A stretch of 64,000 bases of DNA from Oscillospiraceae bacterium (GTDB lineage Bacteria; Bacillota; Clostridia; Oscillospirales; UBA644). The DNA lies in assembly GCA_015067305.1 (NCBI GenBank), contig SVMT01000004.1:50370-114369 (forward strand). Direction: 5' to 3'. The notes below the pieces were generated by a model. It worked only from the letters and a program-made list of their open reading frames with translations. It searched no databases and had not been told where the DNA came from. Made by a program: the position numbers and the translations under genes. Below, in pieces: positions 7,444-16,066 of the stretch. Position 1 is the stretch's first letter, and each line of letters begins with the position of its first letter.

Positions 7444-9111
7444 TCATTTAATTTTTTTGAGCAGTACGGAAATAAAGTCAAGGGCATTGATACTTTCTAC
7501 CAATAATTTATTTCCTTCAATTTTTGCAGTGCCGTTTGCTGTGTCAATTACGGAGTACTCTCCACAAAGTGAAACTTCAATATTTTCAATCTTTTCGTTT
7601 TTATCGTTTGTGAGTAGTATCGCCATTTCGTCACCTGCTTCATTTTCAGAAGCCAATATATAGATTCCTTTTGAGGTAAAGGGTAATTCGGGATATGCTT
7701 CTTTAAGAATTTCGGAAATATCCGGTGCATCTTCAAAATCTATTGTGTAGGTATCCGTATCAAGTTCAATACAAGAAATTTCTCTTGCTGCAAGAATTTC
7801 AGCTGCGGTTCGGTCTGCAAGAATTTTTTCGTTTGCTGATTCTTTCGGTAAATGACGTGCATCTTCACCAAATACGATCGTCGGTCCTTTGCCTGAATAT
7901 TTGGTGGGGAATCCGTTTACAGCTGCTAAAATTCCTGAATACGGCATCGTGAATCGGGCCATCAGATTTTGGTCTCCAAGATATTTTTCAGGCAGTACAG
8001 CATCTCTTATTTTCTGTTCTGCACAGAAGATTCTCCAGCCTATAGGAGTTTTATTTGCAAAGAAAGCAGATATCTTTTTATCTGTGGGCATATTTTTAAG
8101 ATGTTCGTTAAGGAAAGAAAGTTCTCCATCTTTTTCCTGACCGTAATGAAGAATATATTTAAGTCTGCCAAACCTTGTTTGAGTTAAAGAAACTTTATCA
8201 TATATTTCAATATTCCCTGCGGGGACTTCATCTGTACGTGGAAAACTGTCATTTTCGTCCAAAAGTTCAAAGTCTGTATCTTCCAGCCATGCACTCTGCA
8301 TTCTGACAAATTCCATTACGCCGGAAATTTTCATTCCGGGGAATCTGGGTTCAATAACCGGCCAATATGCAGCGCCTGAAAGGCGGAAATACGGTTTATT
8401 GCCTTCACCTGCGAGGATTTTAACAATATCTCTTACATTAAAACCGTCAAGGTCAAAATGAGTGAAGCTTGCGCAAAGTCCCATTCTTATTGTTGGGTCA
8501 ACTCTGTCAACTGCGGCTCTCATACGTTTGCTGAAGTTTATAAGGGTTTCTCCCGTAAAGTCCATCCATGCTGTACGGTATTCATTCGGTTCTTTTGTAA
8601 AGAGCTCTTGGAGTTCTTCTCCTGTCCATTCACGGCCTGTTTTTTTAGCAAATTCTTTTCTGTGGAGTTCACAGGCGCAAGTAAACCCTGGACGTACTGA
8701 AAGGACAAGCTCGTCATCAAGTAATATCAGACTTGTTCCCGTTCTTGCAATATCCTCCATGTTCTTTTCCATATACAGAGTGAAGTCTTCATTCAGCGGA
8801 CAGACCGCAGTTGTTGTTTGTCCTGAGAAAGAAGTTATTTGAACAGCATTGCTGAATTTATCGTAAAAGTTTTTTTCACGTGGAGATCCCCATCCGAGAG
8901 TTGTTGTCCAGATACCGGTAGCGAAGCCTTCGGATGTGTAATATTCGATATTCTTTTTCAGCTCGGAAAATATTTTTTTTCGGTCGTTTCCTTCTTCAAA
9001 TATTTCACATTGAACCAGAAGCACCGCATCTGCATTACAAGCCTTCAAGTCTTCTAAAAACATTTTTCGGCTTTCATCTGTTTGAGGGGACATTATGGGA
9101 ATTGTTAACAT
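7444..9111 (-). CDS. Protein of unknown function, possible TIM-barrel glycosidase
   Basis: A 555-residue protein that I cannot assign to a named family. The start at 9111 is chosen for AAAGGAG upstream; the longer frame to 9159 runs into the -35 box. There is no signal peptide and no membrane helix. The repeated short aromatic patches, an acidic cluster LLDDELVLSV followed by a CACELHRKEF motif at about 163-175, and a C-terminal beta-rich segment (about 490-555) resemble the layout of clan GH-A-like glycosidases with a C-terminal beta-sandwich. This is a layout resemblance only. It is convergent with nanA and is transcribed from its own near-consensus promoter. Confidence 0.7.
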   Translation of the reverse strand: MLTIPIMSPQTDESRKMFLEDLKACNADAVLLVQCEIFEEGNDRKKIFSELKKNIEYYTSEGFATGIWTTTLGWGSPREKNFYDKFSNAVQITSFSGQTTTAVCPLNEDFTLYMEKNMEDIARTGTSLILLDDELVLSVRPGFTCACELHRKEFAKKTGREWTGEELQELFTKEPNEYRTAWMDFTGETLINFSKRMRAAVDRVDPTIRMGLCASFTHFDLDGFNVRDIVKILAGEGNKPYFRLSGAAYWPVIEPRFPGMKISGVMEFVRMQSAWLEDTDFELLDENDSFPRTDEVPAGNIEIYDKVSLTQTRFGRLKYILHYGQEKDGELSFLNEHLKNMPTDKKISAFFANKTPIGWRIFCAEQKIRDAVLPEKYLGDQNLMARFTMPYSGILAAVNGFPTKYSGKGPTIVFGEDARHLPKESANEKILADRTAAEILAAREISCIELDTDTYTIDFEDAPDISEILKEAYPELPFTSKGIYILASENEAGDEMAILLTNDKNEKIENIEVSLCGEYSVIDTANGTAKIEGNKLLVESINALDFISVLLKKIK

Positions 9112-9130
9112 GGTTATAAACTCCTTTTGT

Positions 9131-9159
9131 ATTATAATACGGGCTGTTAATTCTGTCAA
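9131..9159 (-). promoter_or_regulatory. Consensus sigma-A promoter with very short leader
   Basis: TTGACA (9159-9154), 17-bp spacer, TATAAT (9136-9131) on the minus strand. Predicted transcription start is about 9124, only about 13 nt before the ATG at 9111, so the AAAGGAG ribosome site (9127-9121) straddles the start. Confidence 0.8.
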
Positions 9160-9178
9160 TATATTTTTATGAAAAAAA

Positions 9179-9205
9179 GACCGATAATAATTTGAATCTT
9201 CGGTC
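9179..9205. terminator. Terminator hairpin after the 241-residue gene
   Basis: GACCGA (9179-9184) pairs with TCGGTC (9200-9205), flanked by an A-run on the left and a T-run on the right, so it can act in both directions. It follows the minus-strand stop at 9211 closely. Confidence 0.65.
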
Positions 9206-9210
9206 CTTTT

Positions 9211-9936
9211 TTAGTTGTCGTATATAGTTTTTATTCCTGCGCAAGTGGGGGATTTCCAATAGATAGTGTCGTTGTAGTATTCATCAACCGATATTGCACA
9301 GAGAGATTCTCCTGCCGCATTTTTGAATACTGCGCTGTAACGGAATACCAATGCTCCTTCATTATTAAAAGAGGATATTTTCTTCATCGTTTTGTCCACA
9401 GCATCAGCAAGTGTGCTTTTTTCACAAAGGATCTCAATATAAAGAGCCTGAGTTTCCATTCCTTTCGTGTCGTAGAAATTGAATGCTGTCATTTCGATGT
9501 CGTTTTCCGCAAAATAATATTTGAGCATATAGTAGTAAGTATTGTTATCTACTTCTTTTTCTGGAATGGTAACAGCGTATTTATCATTTATCTTCGTTAT
9601 GTTTGTATACATATCGGAATAAATTGTCGCACCGTTTGGATCCTTGAGCTTGATGTAATACTGTGAATATTTCAGATCAGAGGCTCTCAGAGCATCCAAT
9701 GTCTTTCTTATCAGCATTATGTCAGATTCTTCGACTGCACTGTTCTCTGTAGGAAGTTCAAGTATAAGCAGACCCTGCCTTGATTCATATCCTTCAATAA
9801 CTATTCCGCTTTCTGCAAGGTCCTTTCGTATTGTATAGTCTCGTTCAGTAACAGTATAAGTGTAGAGCCCGAAATTTATTGCAACGGCGATAGCTGCGGC
9901 AATAACGGTCTTAAGTAAAGATATAAATATACTCAT
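9211..9936 (-). CDS. Membrane-anchored protein of unknown function
   Basis: A 241-residue protein with one N-terminal hydrophobic segment (about residues 4-26) and a soluble domain, likely extracytoplasmic, from about 30 to 241. The soluble part alternates short beta-like stretches and is rich in Tyr and acidic residues; I see no catalytic motif. The start at 9936 is chosen for AAAGGAG and because the membrane segment begins there. The frame could extend to 10008, but that would run through the promoter. It is divergent from the spoIIE-like gene and its leader carries a perfect Spo0A-box heptamer, so a sporulation-stage role is possible. Confidence 0.75.
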   Translation of the reverse strand: MSIFISLLKTVIAAAIAVAINFGLYTYTVTERDYTIRKDLAESGIVIEGYESRQGLLILELPTENSAVEESDIMLIRKTLDALRASDLKYSQYYIKLKDPNGATIYSDMYTNITKINDKYAVTIPEKEVDNNTYYYMLKYYFAENDIEMTAFNFYDTKGMETQALYIEILCEKSTLADAVDKTMKKISSFNNEGALVFRYSAVFKNAAGESLCAISVDEYYNDTIYWKSPTCAGIKTIYDN

Positions 9937-9951
9937 TTTGATCGGACTCCT

Positions 9952-9958
9952 TTCGACA
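9952..9958 (-). promoter_or_regulatory. Candidate Spo0A box
   Basis: A perfect heptamer (TTCGACA on plus, TGTCGAA on minus) between the minus-strand promoter and the ATG at 9936, about 100 bp upstream of the spoIIE-like -35. Confidence 0.4.
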
Positions 9959-9979
9959 TTTATTTCCATAATCCATACT

Positions 9980-10008
9980 ATTTTACCACATATATTTACC
10001 GAAGTCAA
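9980..10008 (-). promoter_or_regulatory. Sigma-A promoter of the 241-residue membrane protein gene
   Basis: TTGACT (10008-10003), 17-bp spacer, TAAAAT (9985-9980) preceded by TGG on the minus strand. Confidence 0.65.
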
Positions 10009-10055
10009 GTCATCTGCGTATTTTGTCGTTTTTTTTACGATTTCAACCTTTAATT

Positions 10056-10088
10056 ATGACATACTTTGCGTTCAGGGTGGTGTATAAT
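10056..10088 (+). promoter_or_regulatory. spoIIE-like promoter with 21-bp spacer
   Basis: ATGACA (10056-10061), 21-bp spacer, TATAAT (10083-10088). The long spacer resembles the Spo0A-activated sigma-A promoter described for B. subtilis spoIIE. A partial Spo0A box (TGTCGTT) lies at 10024-10030. Confidence 0.45.
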
Positions 10089-10113
10089 TGTTATATATTG
10101 AGGAGGTTTAAAC

Positions 10114-11970
10114 ATGAACAGAGTCAAAAAAATTTTGAATGTAAATCTTATATCTACCGAAAAAAATATTGTGAAAAGAACGATAAGGTCTGCTGTTGTG
10201 GGATTGTTGGGATTTGTTCTTTCATCTGCTGGAGCCTCTGACGGTTTTGCACCTTTCGGTATTGCTTATATTCCTTTCGGTGGAGTTCCGGGACTTATCG
10301 GTGTTGTACTCGGTACTTGGATAAACGGTGAAGATGTTTTTAGATATATTGTAGCATCCATAGTCAACCATGTATCTTTTGTATATCTGAGAAATCTGCT
10401 TAGTATTCCTCATCCCATTACTGCATTTGTCACGGCTCTCTGGTCGGTGCTTACAGCAGGACTTCTTGGGTTATTTACAGTCAGGACTAGTTTTACGGAG
10501 AACTGTTATTTTGCACTTACAGGTGTTATTGCAGGTGTTTTTTCGTATGTTTTTCTCGTTTATAAAAATACACTTACAGAACGAAAGGGTAGGCGTTCTT
10601 CAAAAACCGAATATTTGTGTTGCCTTGCAACTGTTTCGGTTGTGATCGTTTCATTTTCTTCTCTTGGAAATATCTGGATATCTGCAACAGCAATACTTGC
10701 ATATCTCAGTGTTTTTGCTGTAAGCGCTTCAAGCGGTTTTTTGAATTCGTTTGCATTTTCAGCTTCTGTTGGATTTTCTCTATTGATCTCAGATGTGAAT
10801 AATAAGGTCGTTCTTGCGTCTTTGATGTTTGGGGCTTTGATCTCTGCTATTGTTTCTCCTTGGGGTAAATATGCGGTTTTTGCCTCATATGCAGTTTCCG
10901 GAGTTATAGCAAGTGTATATTTCCGTTCCGATAATTTGCCATATTCTCAACTTTTTAATATAATTGCCGCAGGAGTGATCTTTCTGATGTTGCCGAAAAC
11001 TGTTTATAAAGTAATAACCGAGGTCTTGATACCTCAGACAGATTCCCGTAGAAAGAAAATTAAAAAACGAAAAATAAAAAAGAATCTTCCCGTAAAAGCG
11101 AGAATAAAAAATAAGAAGATATGTTCTGTTTGTGAGTCCTGCAAACACCGATTCATTTGTTGGGTAAAAGATTACGGTTACACTTCGGAAGTGTTTGAGG
11201 ACTTTCGCCAAAGCGTCAAGCGGGGTGAATTCTCATTTCCGTCTCATTTTGTATCCAAATGCCCAAATACCGAAAAGCTATCCTTTGAATTAAGTTCAGA
11301 AATACTCAACCGCAAAGGCTTTAAGATCGAATATTCCAAATGTTCCGAGCCAAAAGTCGGGGAAAGTGTTTGCGGCGACAGCTGTAGTGTTTTTACTTCT
11401 GGGGATAGACAGGTTATATGTATTGCCGATGGAATGGGAACAGGTCCTGCTGCGGCAAAAGAGAGCAGAAAATCTTCTAAATTAATTGAAGACCTGATGT
11501 GTAAGGGCGTCGCCAAAGAGGATGCTATACGGGTAATAAACGAAACGCTTATAAAAAGTGAATATGAAACCGTTCTTGCAATAGATATGTCCGTCCTTGA
11601 TCTTAAAACAGGAGTGTGTGAATTTGTCAAAGCAGGGGCAGCACCGACATTTGTTATCCGAAACGGCAGTTTGTATGAACTCGGCTCAAAATCTGTTCCC
11701 GTTGGAATACTTGACGAGGTCAAACTTGAATATGAACGAAGCCGACTCCTTTCGGGAGATGTCCTTCTTATGGTTTCTGACGGAATGGTTTCTGACGGTT
11801 CGGATTGGCTTGCACTTTTGATACGCGGTATGAGTGATCTCGAGCTCAGAAGTCCGTTACTTTTAACCAGCAGTATTATGACCGTTGCCAAACATTTAAA
11901 GAAAAATATCATGGATGATATAACCGTGGTCGCAGCCAAAATTATGGTTGATGAAGCTGTCTCCTCTTGA
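10114..11970 (+). CDS. spoIIE: SpoIIE-like sporulation serine phosphatase
   Basis: A 618-residue protein built like stage II sporulation protein E: a polytopic membrane region (about 25-296, up to ten helices), a basic linker with a Cys cluster (CSVCESCKHRFIC, 337-349), and a C-terminal PP2C-type phosphatase with the metal-binding aspartates in GDS (422) and ADGMGTG (439), then VSDGMVSDG and DDITVV. In Bacillus, SpoIIE dephosphorylates SpoIIAA, leading to sigma-F activation in the forespore, and binds FtsZ. It is about 200 residues shorter than the B. subtilis protein, mainly in the membrane and linker regions. GAGGAGG precedes the ATG. The TGA stop overlaps the -35 box of the next promoter. 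Confidence 0.9.
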   Translation: MNRVKKILNVNLISTEKNIVKRTIRSAVVGLLGFVLSSAGASDGFAPFGIAYIPFGGVPGLIGVVLGTWINGEDVFRYIVASIVNHVSFVYLRNLLSIPHPITAFVTALWSVLTAGLLGLFTVRTSFTENCYFALTGVIAGVFSYVFLVYKNTLTERKGRRSSKTEYLCCLATVSVVIVSFSSLGNIWISATAILAYLSVFAVSASSGFLNSFAFSASVGFSLLISDVNNKVVLASLMFGALISAIVSPWGKYAVFASYAVSGVIASVYFRSDNLPYSQLFNIIAAGVIFLMLPKTVYKVITEVLIPQTDSRRKKIKKRKIKKNLPVKARIKNKKICSVCESCKHRFICWVKDYGYTSEVFEDFRQSVKRGEFSFPSHFVSKCPNTEKLSFELSSEILNRKGFKIEYSKCSEPKVGESVCGDSCSVFTSGDRQVICIADGMGTGPAAAKESRKSSKLIEDLMCKGVAKEDAIRVINETLIKSEYETVLAIDMSVLDLKTGVCEFVKAGAAPTFVIRNGSLYELGSKSVPVGILDEVKLEYERSRLLSGDVLLMVSDGMVSDGSDWLALLIRGMSDLELRSPLLLTSSIMTVAKHLKKNIMDDITVVAAKIMVDEAVSS

Positions 11971-11995
11971 CAATTTCGACATTTTATGATATAAT
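11967..11995 (+). promoter_or_regulatory. Consensus sigma-A promoter with an internal Spo0A box
   Basis: TTGACA (11967-11972), 17-bp spacer, TATAAT (11990-11995). A perfect TTCGACA heptamer (11975-11981) lies in the spacer, a position suited to repression by Spo0A. The -35 includes the spoIIE stop codon. Confidence 0.75.
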
Positions 11996-12045
11996 CATTT
12001 TAGTCAATAATGTTATTGATACTATTTTGTAGAGGTGATTATTTC

Positions 12046-12873
12046 ATGTTAAACAGAAGTGAATTGAAGTCAAGAGCAAAAGCTGCTTTTAAGGGAAAAT
12101 ACTGGTGGACATTTGCTGCCTGCCTTGCGGTATCTGCAATCATAGCAATACTTGGCGGTGGAAGTCTTCTCAGTTCCGGTTTTACTCCAGGATTTACAAT
12201 ATCTTTGAATGGTTTTATTGACGGCTACAACTCCGGTTATCATGATATTGAAAGTGAATATTATTACATTGATGCTGAATTGAATGACGGTATTTTTGCA
12301 GTACTTTCGGTAATTATACTAGTTCTTATCCTTGTTTTGGGCATTATCTCTGTTGTTGGAATTGCCAAGAGTATTTTTATTTCCGATCCTTTAAAGGTCG
12401 GATTGAGATCATATTTCATGAATAACCGTGAAAATAAAGCAGAATTCAAGGATATTTTTTCTGTTTTTGTGGGAGGAAAATACCTCAATACAGTTGGTAC
12501 CGTTTTTACAACAAATCTTTTCGTTTTTTTGTGGTCTTTGCTTTTTGTTATTCCCGGAATATATCATAAATATGTATATTGGCTTGTACCTTATATTTGT
12601 GCAGGAAATCCCGATGTTTCTGCTTCCGAAGCAAGACGTCTGAGCCGTGTAATGACTGAAGGTTATAAACTGGAGATTTTTGTTCTGGAGCTTTCTTTTA
12701 TCGGTTGGAGACTTCTCGGCGGTGCGCTGATCTTCGGTAATCATTTTATTGAACCGTATATTCAGGCTACATATGCGGAACTTTATGCGGAGCTCAGGGA
12801 CAAAGCTGTTGCAAACGGTAAGATAAAGCCCGAAGAAGTGGGTTTGCCTATAGAAAATGTTTTTGAGTATTGA
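12046..12873 (+). CDS. DUF975 family membrane protein
   Basis: A 275-residue membrane protein. The start MLNRSELKSRAKAAFKGKYW is the hallmark of the DUF975 family, which has several membrane helices and no established function. Hydrophobic segments lie at about 21-40, 85-110, 145-165, 170-195 and 225-240. The start at 12046 follows AGAGGTGAT; the frame back to 12010 adds a segment not typical of the family. It ends 16 bp before the next membrane protein gene, so both probably share the promoter at 11967-11995. Confidence 0.85.
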   Translation: MLNRSELKSRAKAAFKGKYWWTFAACLAVSAIIAILGGGSLLSSGFTPGFTISLNGFIDGYNSGYHDIESEYYYIDAELNDGIFAVLSVIILVLILVLGIISVVGIAKSIFISDPLKVGLRSYFMNNRENKAEFKDIFSVFVGGKYLNTVGTVFTTNLFVFLWSLLFVIPGIYHKYVYWLVPYICAGNPDVSASEARRLSRVMTEGYKLEIFVLELSFIGWRLLGGALIFGNHFIEPYIQATYAELYAELRDKAVANGKIKPEEVGLPIENVFEY

Positions 12874-12889
12874 ATCGGAGCAATATAAT

Positions 12890-13537
12890 ATGAGTGCAAA
12901 GGAAAGAAAACTTACCGAAAAAGAGCAAAAAAGAGCTGCCGAATTTGAAAAGCTGAGTCGAAAAATGCTTGATGACGGATATTCTCAAAGGGATTTAACA
13001 ATCGGAATTCTTTACGCAAATATGATGGCTTTGTTTGTGGCGTGTCCTGTTGTTATTCTTTTGGGAATAGTATATGTCATGGTTCATCCCGAGGATGGTA
13101 ATCTTTTGATTGTCTTTGAGGATAGATATTTGATATTTGCAATTACATTTTTTATCAGTATAATCGTTTTGACTGTTTTGCACGAGTTGATACACGGCTT
13201 GACATGGGCGTTTTTTACGGAAAAGCATTGGAAGTCCATATCTTTCGGTGTTATTTGGAGCGCCTTGACACCATATTGCACATGCAACGAACCATTAAAT
13301 AAAAATGAATATATCTTAGGCTCTATTGCGCCTACGGTTATTTTGGGGCTGGCGCCGATGCTTATCGCGATTGTTGTAGGTTCACCTTTTTTGTTTTTGT
13401 TGGGAGCAATGATGTATCTCGGTGGTGGTGGAGATATGATGATCATTTTGAAAATGTTAAGATTTAAGGCAAACGGCTCTGAAGTTTTGTATTTCGACCA
13501 TCCTTATAAAGTAGGACTAATTGTTTTCGAAAAATAA
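12890..13537 (+). CDS. DUF3267 membrane protein with HExxH zinc motif
   Basis: A 215-residue membrane protein. A basic N-terminal segment (1-45) is followed by about five hydrophobic segments. HELIHG at about residues 102-107 lies at the end of a membrane helix, as in site-2-like intramembrane metalloproteases and DUF3267 proteins. Proteolytic activity has not been shown for the family, as far as I know. The start at 12890 is preceded by TCGGAG. It is co-oriented with and 16 bp from the DUF975 gene, in a neighbourhood with a sporulation phosphatase. Confidence 0.82.
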   Translation: MSAKERKLTEKEQKRAAEFEKLSRKMLDDGYSQRDLTIGILYANMMALFVACPVVILLGIVYVMVHPEDGNLLIVFEDRYLIFAITFFISIIVLTVLHELIHGLTWAFFTEKHWKSISFGVIWSALTPYCTCNEPLNKNEYILGSIAPTVILGLAPMLIAIVVGSPFLFLLGAMMYLGGGGDMMIILKMLRFKANGSEVLYFDHPYKVGLIVFEK

Positions 13538-13875
13538 TATTATTAGCGGATAAAAGATCCTCTGTTTGACTCTGTCATTCAGTGGGTCTTCTTTCTTATT
13601 TTATGGAAAGTTTTAAGTCGAAATAATACTAAATTGGTCTGTATTTGTCGATTTGGTGCTATTTTGAATTTTGTGGACAATCAAGCTGTTTATTTGAATT
13701 TAGTAATATTTGCGTTTCAAAAAGTTTGCCATTTGCAATGTCGAAAAAATGGGTACACTTATTGACTTTTTTTCTATTTGTGATATCATTATCTTGATAA
13801 CATTTTAAAGTTGATTTTTGCCTCGCCCAAATCGTTGAATTTTGACGGACAGAAATCCTGAAGGGAGATAGATAG
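13538..13875. other. Intergenic region between the DUF3267 gene and potA
   Basis: 338 bp without a gene. An imperfect hairpin near 13555-13593 (AAGATCC-CTG with CAG-GGGTCTT and one mismatch) could be a weak terminator. TGTCGAA at 13739-13745 is a perfect Spo0A-box heptamer, 16 bp before the -35 at 13762. The rest is AT-rich with no clear structure. Confidence 0.5.
13762..13789 (+). promoter_or_regulatory. Sigma-A promoter of the potABC operon
   Basis: TTGACT (13762-13767), 16-bp spacer, TATCAT (13784-13789) with TGA as an extended -10. Confidence 0.65.
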
Positions 13876-14928
13876 ATGTCAGACATCATTCGACTTGAAG
13901 ATATTTCAGTTGCTTTTGATGGAGAGATTATTTTAGACAAACTCAACCTCAACATCAGAGATAAGGAATTTGTTACTTTATTGGGCCCCAGCGGCTGCGG
14001 TAAAACTACCACGCTCAGGATCATCGGCGGTTTTCAGCGCCAGGATTCCGGTAATGTGTTTTTTGATAATCAGCTTATTAACGATATACCGCCATATAAG
14101 CGCAATGTAAATACTGTTTTTCAGAAATATGCTTTGTTCCCTCATCTCAATGTTTATGAGAATATAGCCTTTGGGCTTAATATAAAAAAGGTTCCCAAAT
14201 CAGAGATCGCTCCGCTTGTTGATGAAATGCTTGCGCTTGTAAACCTCAGAGGTTTCGGTAACAGAAACATACAGTCTCTTTCAGGCGGTCAGCAGCAGCG
14301 TGTAGCTATTGCAAGAGCGCTTATAAATAAGCCACACGTGCTTCTTTTGGATGAACCTCTTGGTGCTCTTGACTTGAAACTGCGTAAAGAAATGCAGATC
14401 GAACTTAAAAATATGCAGATCAAGACAGGTATCACTTTCATTTATGTCACACATGACCAGGAGGAAGCTTTGACAATGTCTGATACAGTTGTCGTTATGA
14501 ACAAAGGTATCATTCAGCAGATCGGAACTCCTCAAGATATCTATAACGAACCTACAAACTCTTTCGTAGCAGACTTTATCGGCGAAAGTAATATTATTCC
14601 GGGTACTATGGTCAAAGACCTTGTTGTCGACTTCTGCGGTCACCGTTTTGATTGCGTTGACAAAGGTTTTGGTGAAAATGTTCCCGTTGAGATCGTTGTC
14701 CGTCCTGAAGACGTTAAGGTCACAGAACCTAAAGACGGACAGCTTACGGGTAAAGTCGAGTCCTCTATTTTTAAAGGCGTTCATTATGAAATGGTAGTAG
14801 AGGAGGACAACACTCACTTCAAGTGGATCATACAGTCCACCCAGACAGCTCAGCCCGGTGAAACTATCGGTATGCTTCTTTATCCCTCTGATATTCACAT
14901 CATGAAGGGGGAGAGTAAAGATGCGTAA
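13876..14928 (+). CDS. potA: Spermidine/putrescine ABC transporter ATPase PotA
   Basis: A 350-residue cytoplasmic ATPase that powers polyamine import with PotB, PotC and PotD. Walker A GPSGCGKT (38-45), Q-loop in FQKYALFPH, signature [15 protein letters not shown] (135-149), Walker B VLLLDEP (about 155-161), H-loop THD, and a C-terminal TOBE domain (about 270-345) are intact. The family also contains thiamine, iron and sugar importers; the polyamine call rests on the PotB, PotC and PotD partners. It overlaps potB by 8 bp. GAAGGGAG precedes the ATG. Confidence 0.93.
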   Translation: MSDIIRLEDISVAFDGEIILDKLNLNIRDKEFVTLLGPSGCGKTTTLRIIGGFQRQDSGNVFFDNQLINDIPPYKRNVNTVFQKYALFPHLNVYENIAFGLNIKKVPKSEIAPLVDEMLALVNLRGFGNRNIQSLSGGQQQRVAIARALINKPHVLLLDEPLGALDLKLRKEMQIELKNMQIKTGITFIYVTHDQEEALTMSDTVVVMNKGIIQQIGTPQDIYNEPTNSFVADFIGESNIIPGTMVKDLVVDFCGHRFDCVDKGFGENVPVEIVVRPEDVKVTEPKDGQLTGKVESSIFKGVHYEMVVEEDNTHFKWIIQSTQTAQPGETIGMLLYPSDIHIMKGESKDA

Positions 14929-16066
14929 ACAGGTGGAAAATAAACCTAAAGAACGTCAGGTTCAGTCTGCGGGCAGAAGTGCCTTCGGCTATCCCTATGT
15001 TGTATTTGCCATAGTTTTTATTTTGGCTCCGTTGTTTCTCATCGTTTTTTACAGTATAACATTGCCCAAGAGTCCTGTAAGTATTTCTTTGGGTGAGAAA
15101 TGTACAGTTGATGCTATTGTTGATAAATTGGAATTTATCGGTTATACAGAAGAAGCTTTCCCCGGAAATGCAGGAACTTATTCCGTTACGGAAGATACTG
15201 TTTCTATTGTAAATTTTCGAGAAAACCGTTTTGAGTGTTATTCTGTCAGAGTCAAGGATGGCATGGTTTACAGTCTTACGGAACTCAATAAAGACGGTTC
15301 GGTTTTTGATGACACAATGGCTTCTGTTAAAGTTCTGAACAAGGAGAATGGATTTGTTTTCACGATAAATCATTTCAAAAACTTTTTCAGTTCCACCGTT
15401 TATATTGAAGTTTTTCTCAGATCTATCTATATTGCGTTAATTTCAACTGTGGTTTGTTTGCTTATCGGATATCCGACAGCATACATTCTTGCAAATATGC
15501 AGTCAAGATTCAGGAATTTTCTTTCTGTATTGTTTGTCCTTCCTATGTGGATGAACTTCCTTCTACGAACATATGCTTGGCGAAATCTCCTAGAAAAGAG
15601 CGGTGTTTTAAACTCTTTTCTTTCATTTCTGGGGCTTCCGGAGCAGAATCTTATGTATACCCAGGGCGCGGTCATTCTCTGTATGGTCTATAACTTCCTG
15701 CCGTTTATGATCCTTCCCATTTATAATACTTTGAGCAAGCTGGATAAGAGTATGATTGAAGCATCTCATGACCTTGGAGCAAACCATTATCAGACTCTTA
15801 TCAAAGTGGTTCTTCCCAATTCTGTTCCAGGTATTGTAAGCGGTATTACAATGACTTTTGTACCTTCAATTACAGCGTTTGCCGTTTCAAGGATAATGGG
15901 CGGTACGGAATCTATGATGATCGGTGAAATTATTGAGCGTCAATTCAAATACGACCCTTGGTTCGGCTCTGCTATTTCCGTTATCATTATGATACTTCTT
16001 CTCATTTCAATGGTTTTCCTTTCCAAATATGACAAGGAAGAAACAGTGGGAGGGGGACTTATCTGA
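14921..16066 (+). CDS. potB: Spermidine/putrescine ABC transporter permease PotB with an extra external domain
   Basis: A 381-residue permease. Helix 1 (about 24-47) is followed by about 95 residues (about 50-143) that ordinary PotB proteins lack, and then the normal [21 protein letters not shown] start of the permease core. The EAA loop ([20 protein letters not shown]) that contacts PotA is present. The insertion is acidic and predicted outside the membrane, so it may touch the binding protein or ligand. Normal PotB is about 270-300 residues. The stop overlaps potC by 1 bp. Confidence 0.9.
   Translation: MRKQVENKPKERQVQSAGRSAFGYPYVVFAIVFILAPLFLIVFYSITLPKSPVSISLGEKCTVDAIVDKLEFIGYTEEAFPGNAGTYSVTEDTVSIVNFRENRFECYSVRVKDGMVYSLTELNKDGSVFDDTMASVKVLNKENGFVFTINHFKNFFSSTVYIEVFLRSIYIALISTVVCLLIGYPTAYILANMQSRFRNFLSVLFVLPMWMNFLLRTYAWRNLLEKSGVLNSFLSFLGLPEQNLMYTQGAVILCMVYNFLPFMILPIYNTLSKLDKSMIEASHDLGANHYQTLIKVVLPNSVPGIVSGITMTFVPSITAFAVSRIMGGTESMMIGEIIERQFKYDPWFGSAISVIIMILLLISMVFLSKYDKEETVGGGLI

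Noticed and set aside
11244..11939. 231-codon open frame antisense to the SpoIIE phosphatase domain
   Set aside because: Ser/Thr-rich shadow with no start signals; the plus frame has all phosphatase motifs.
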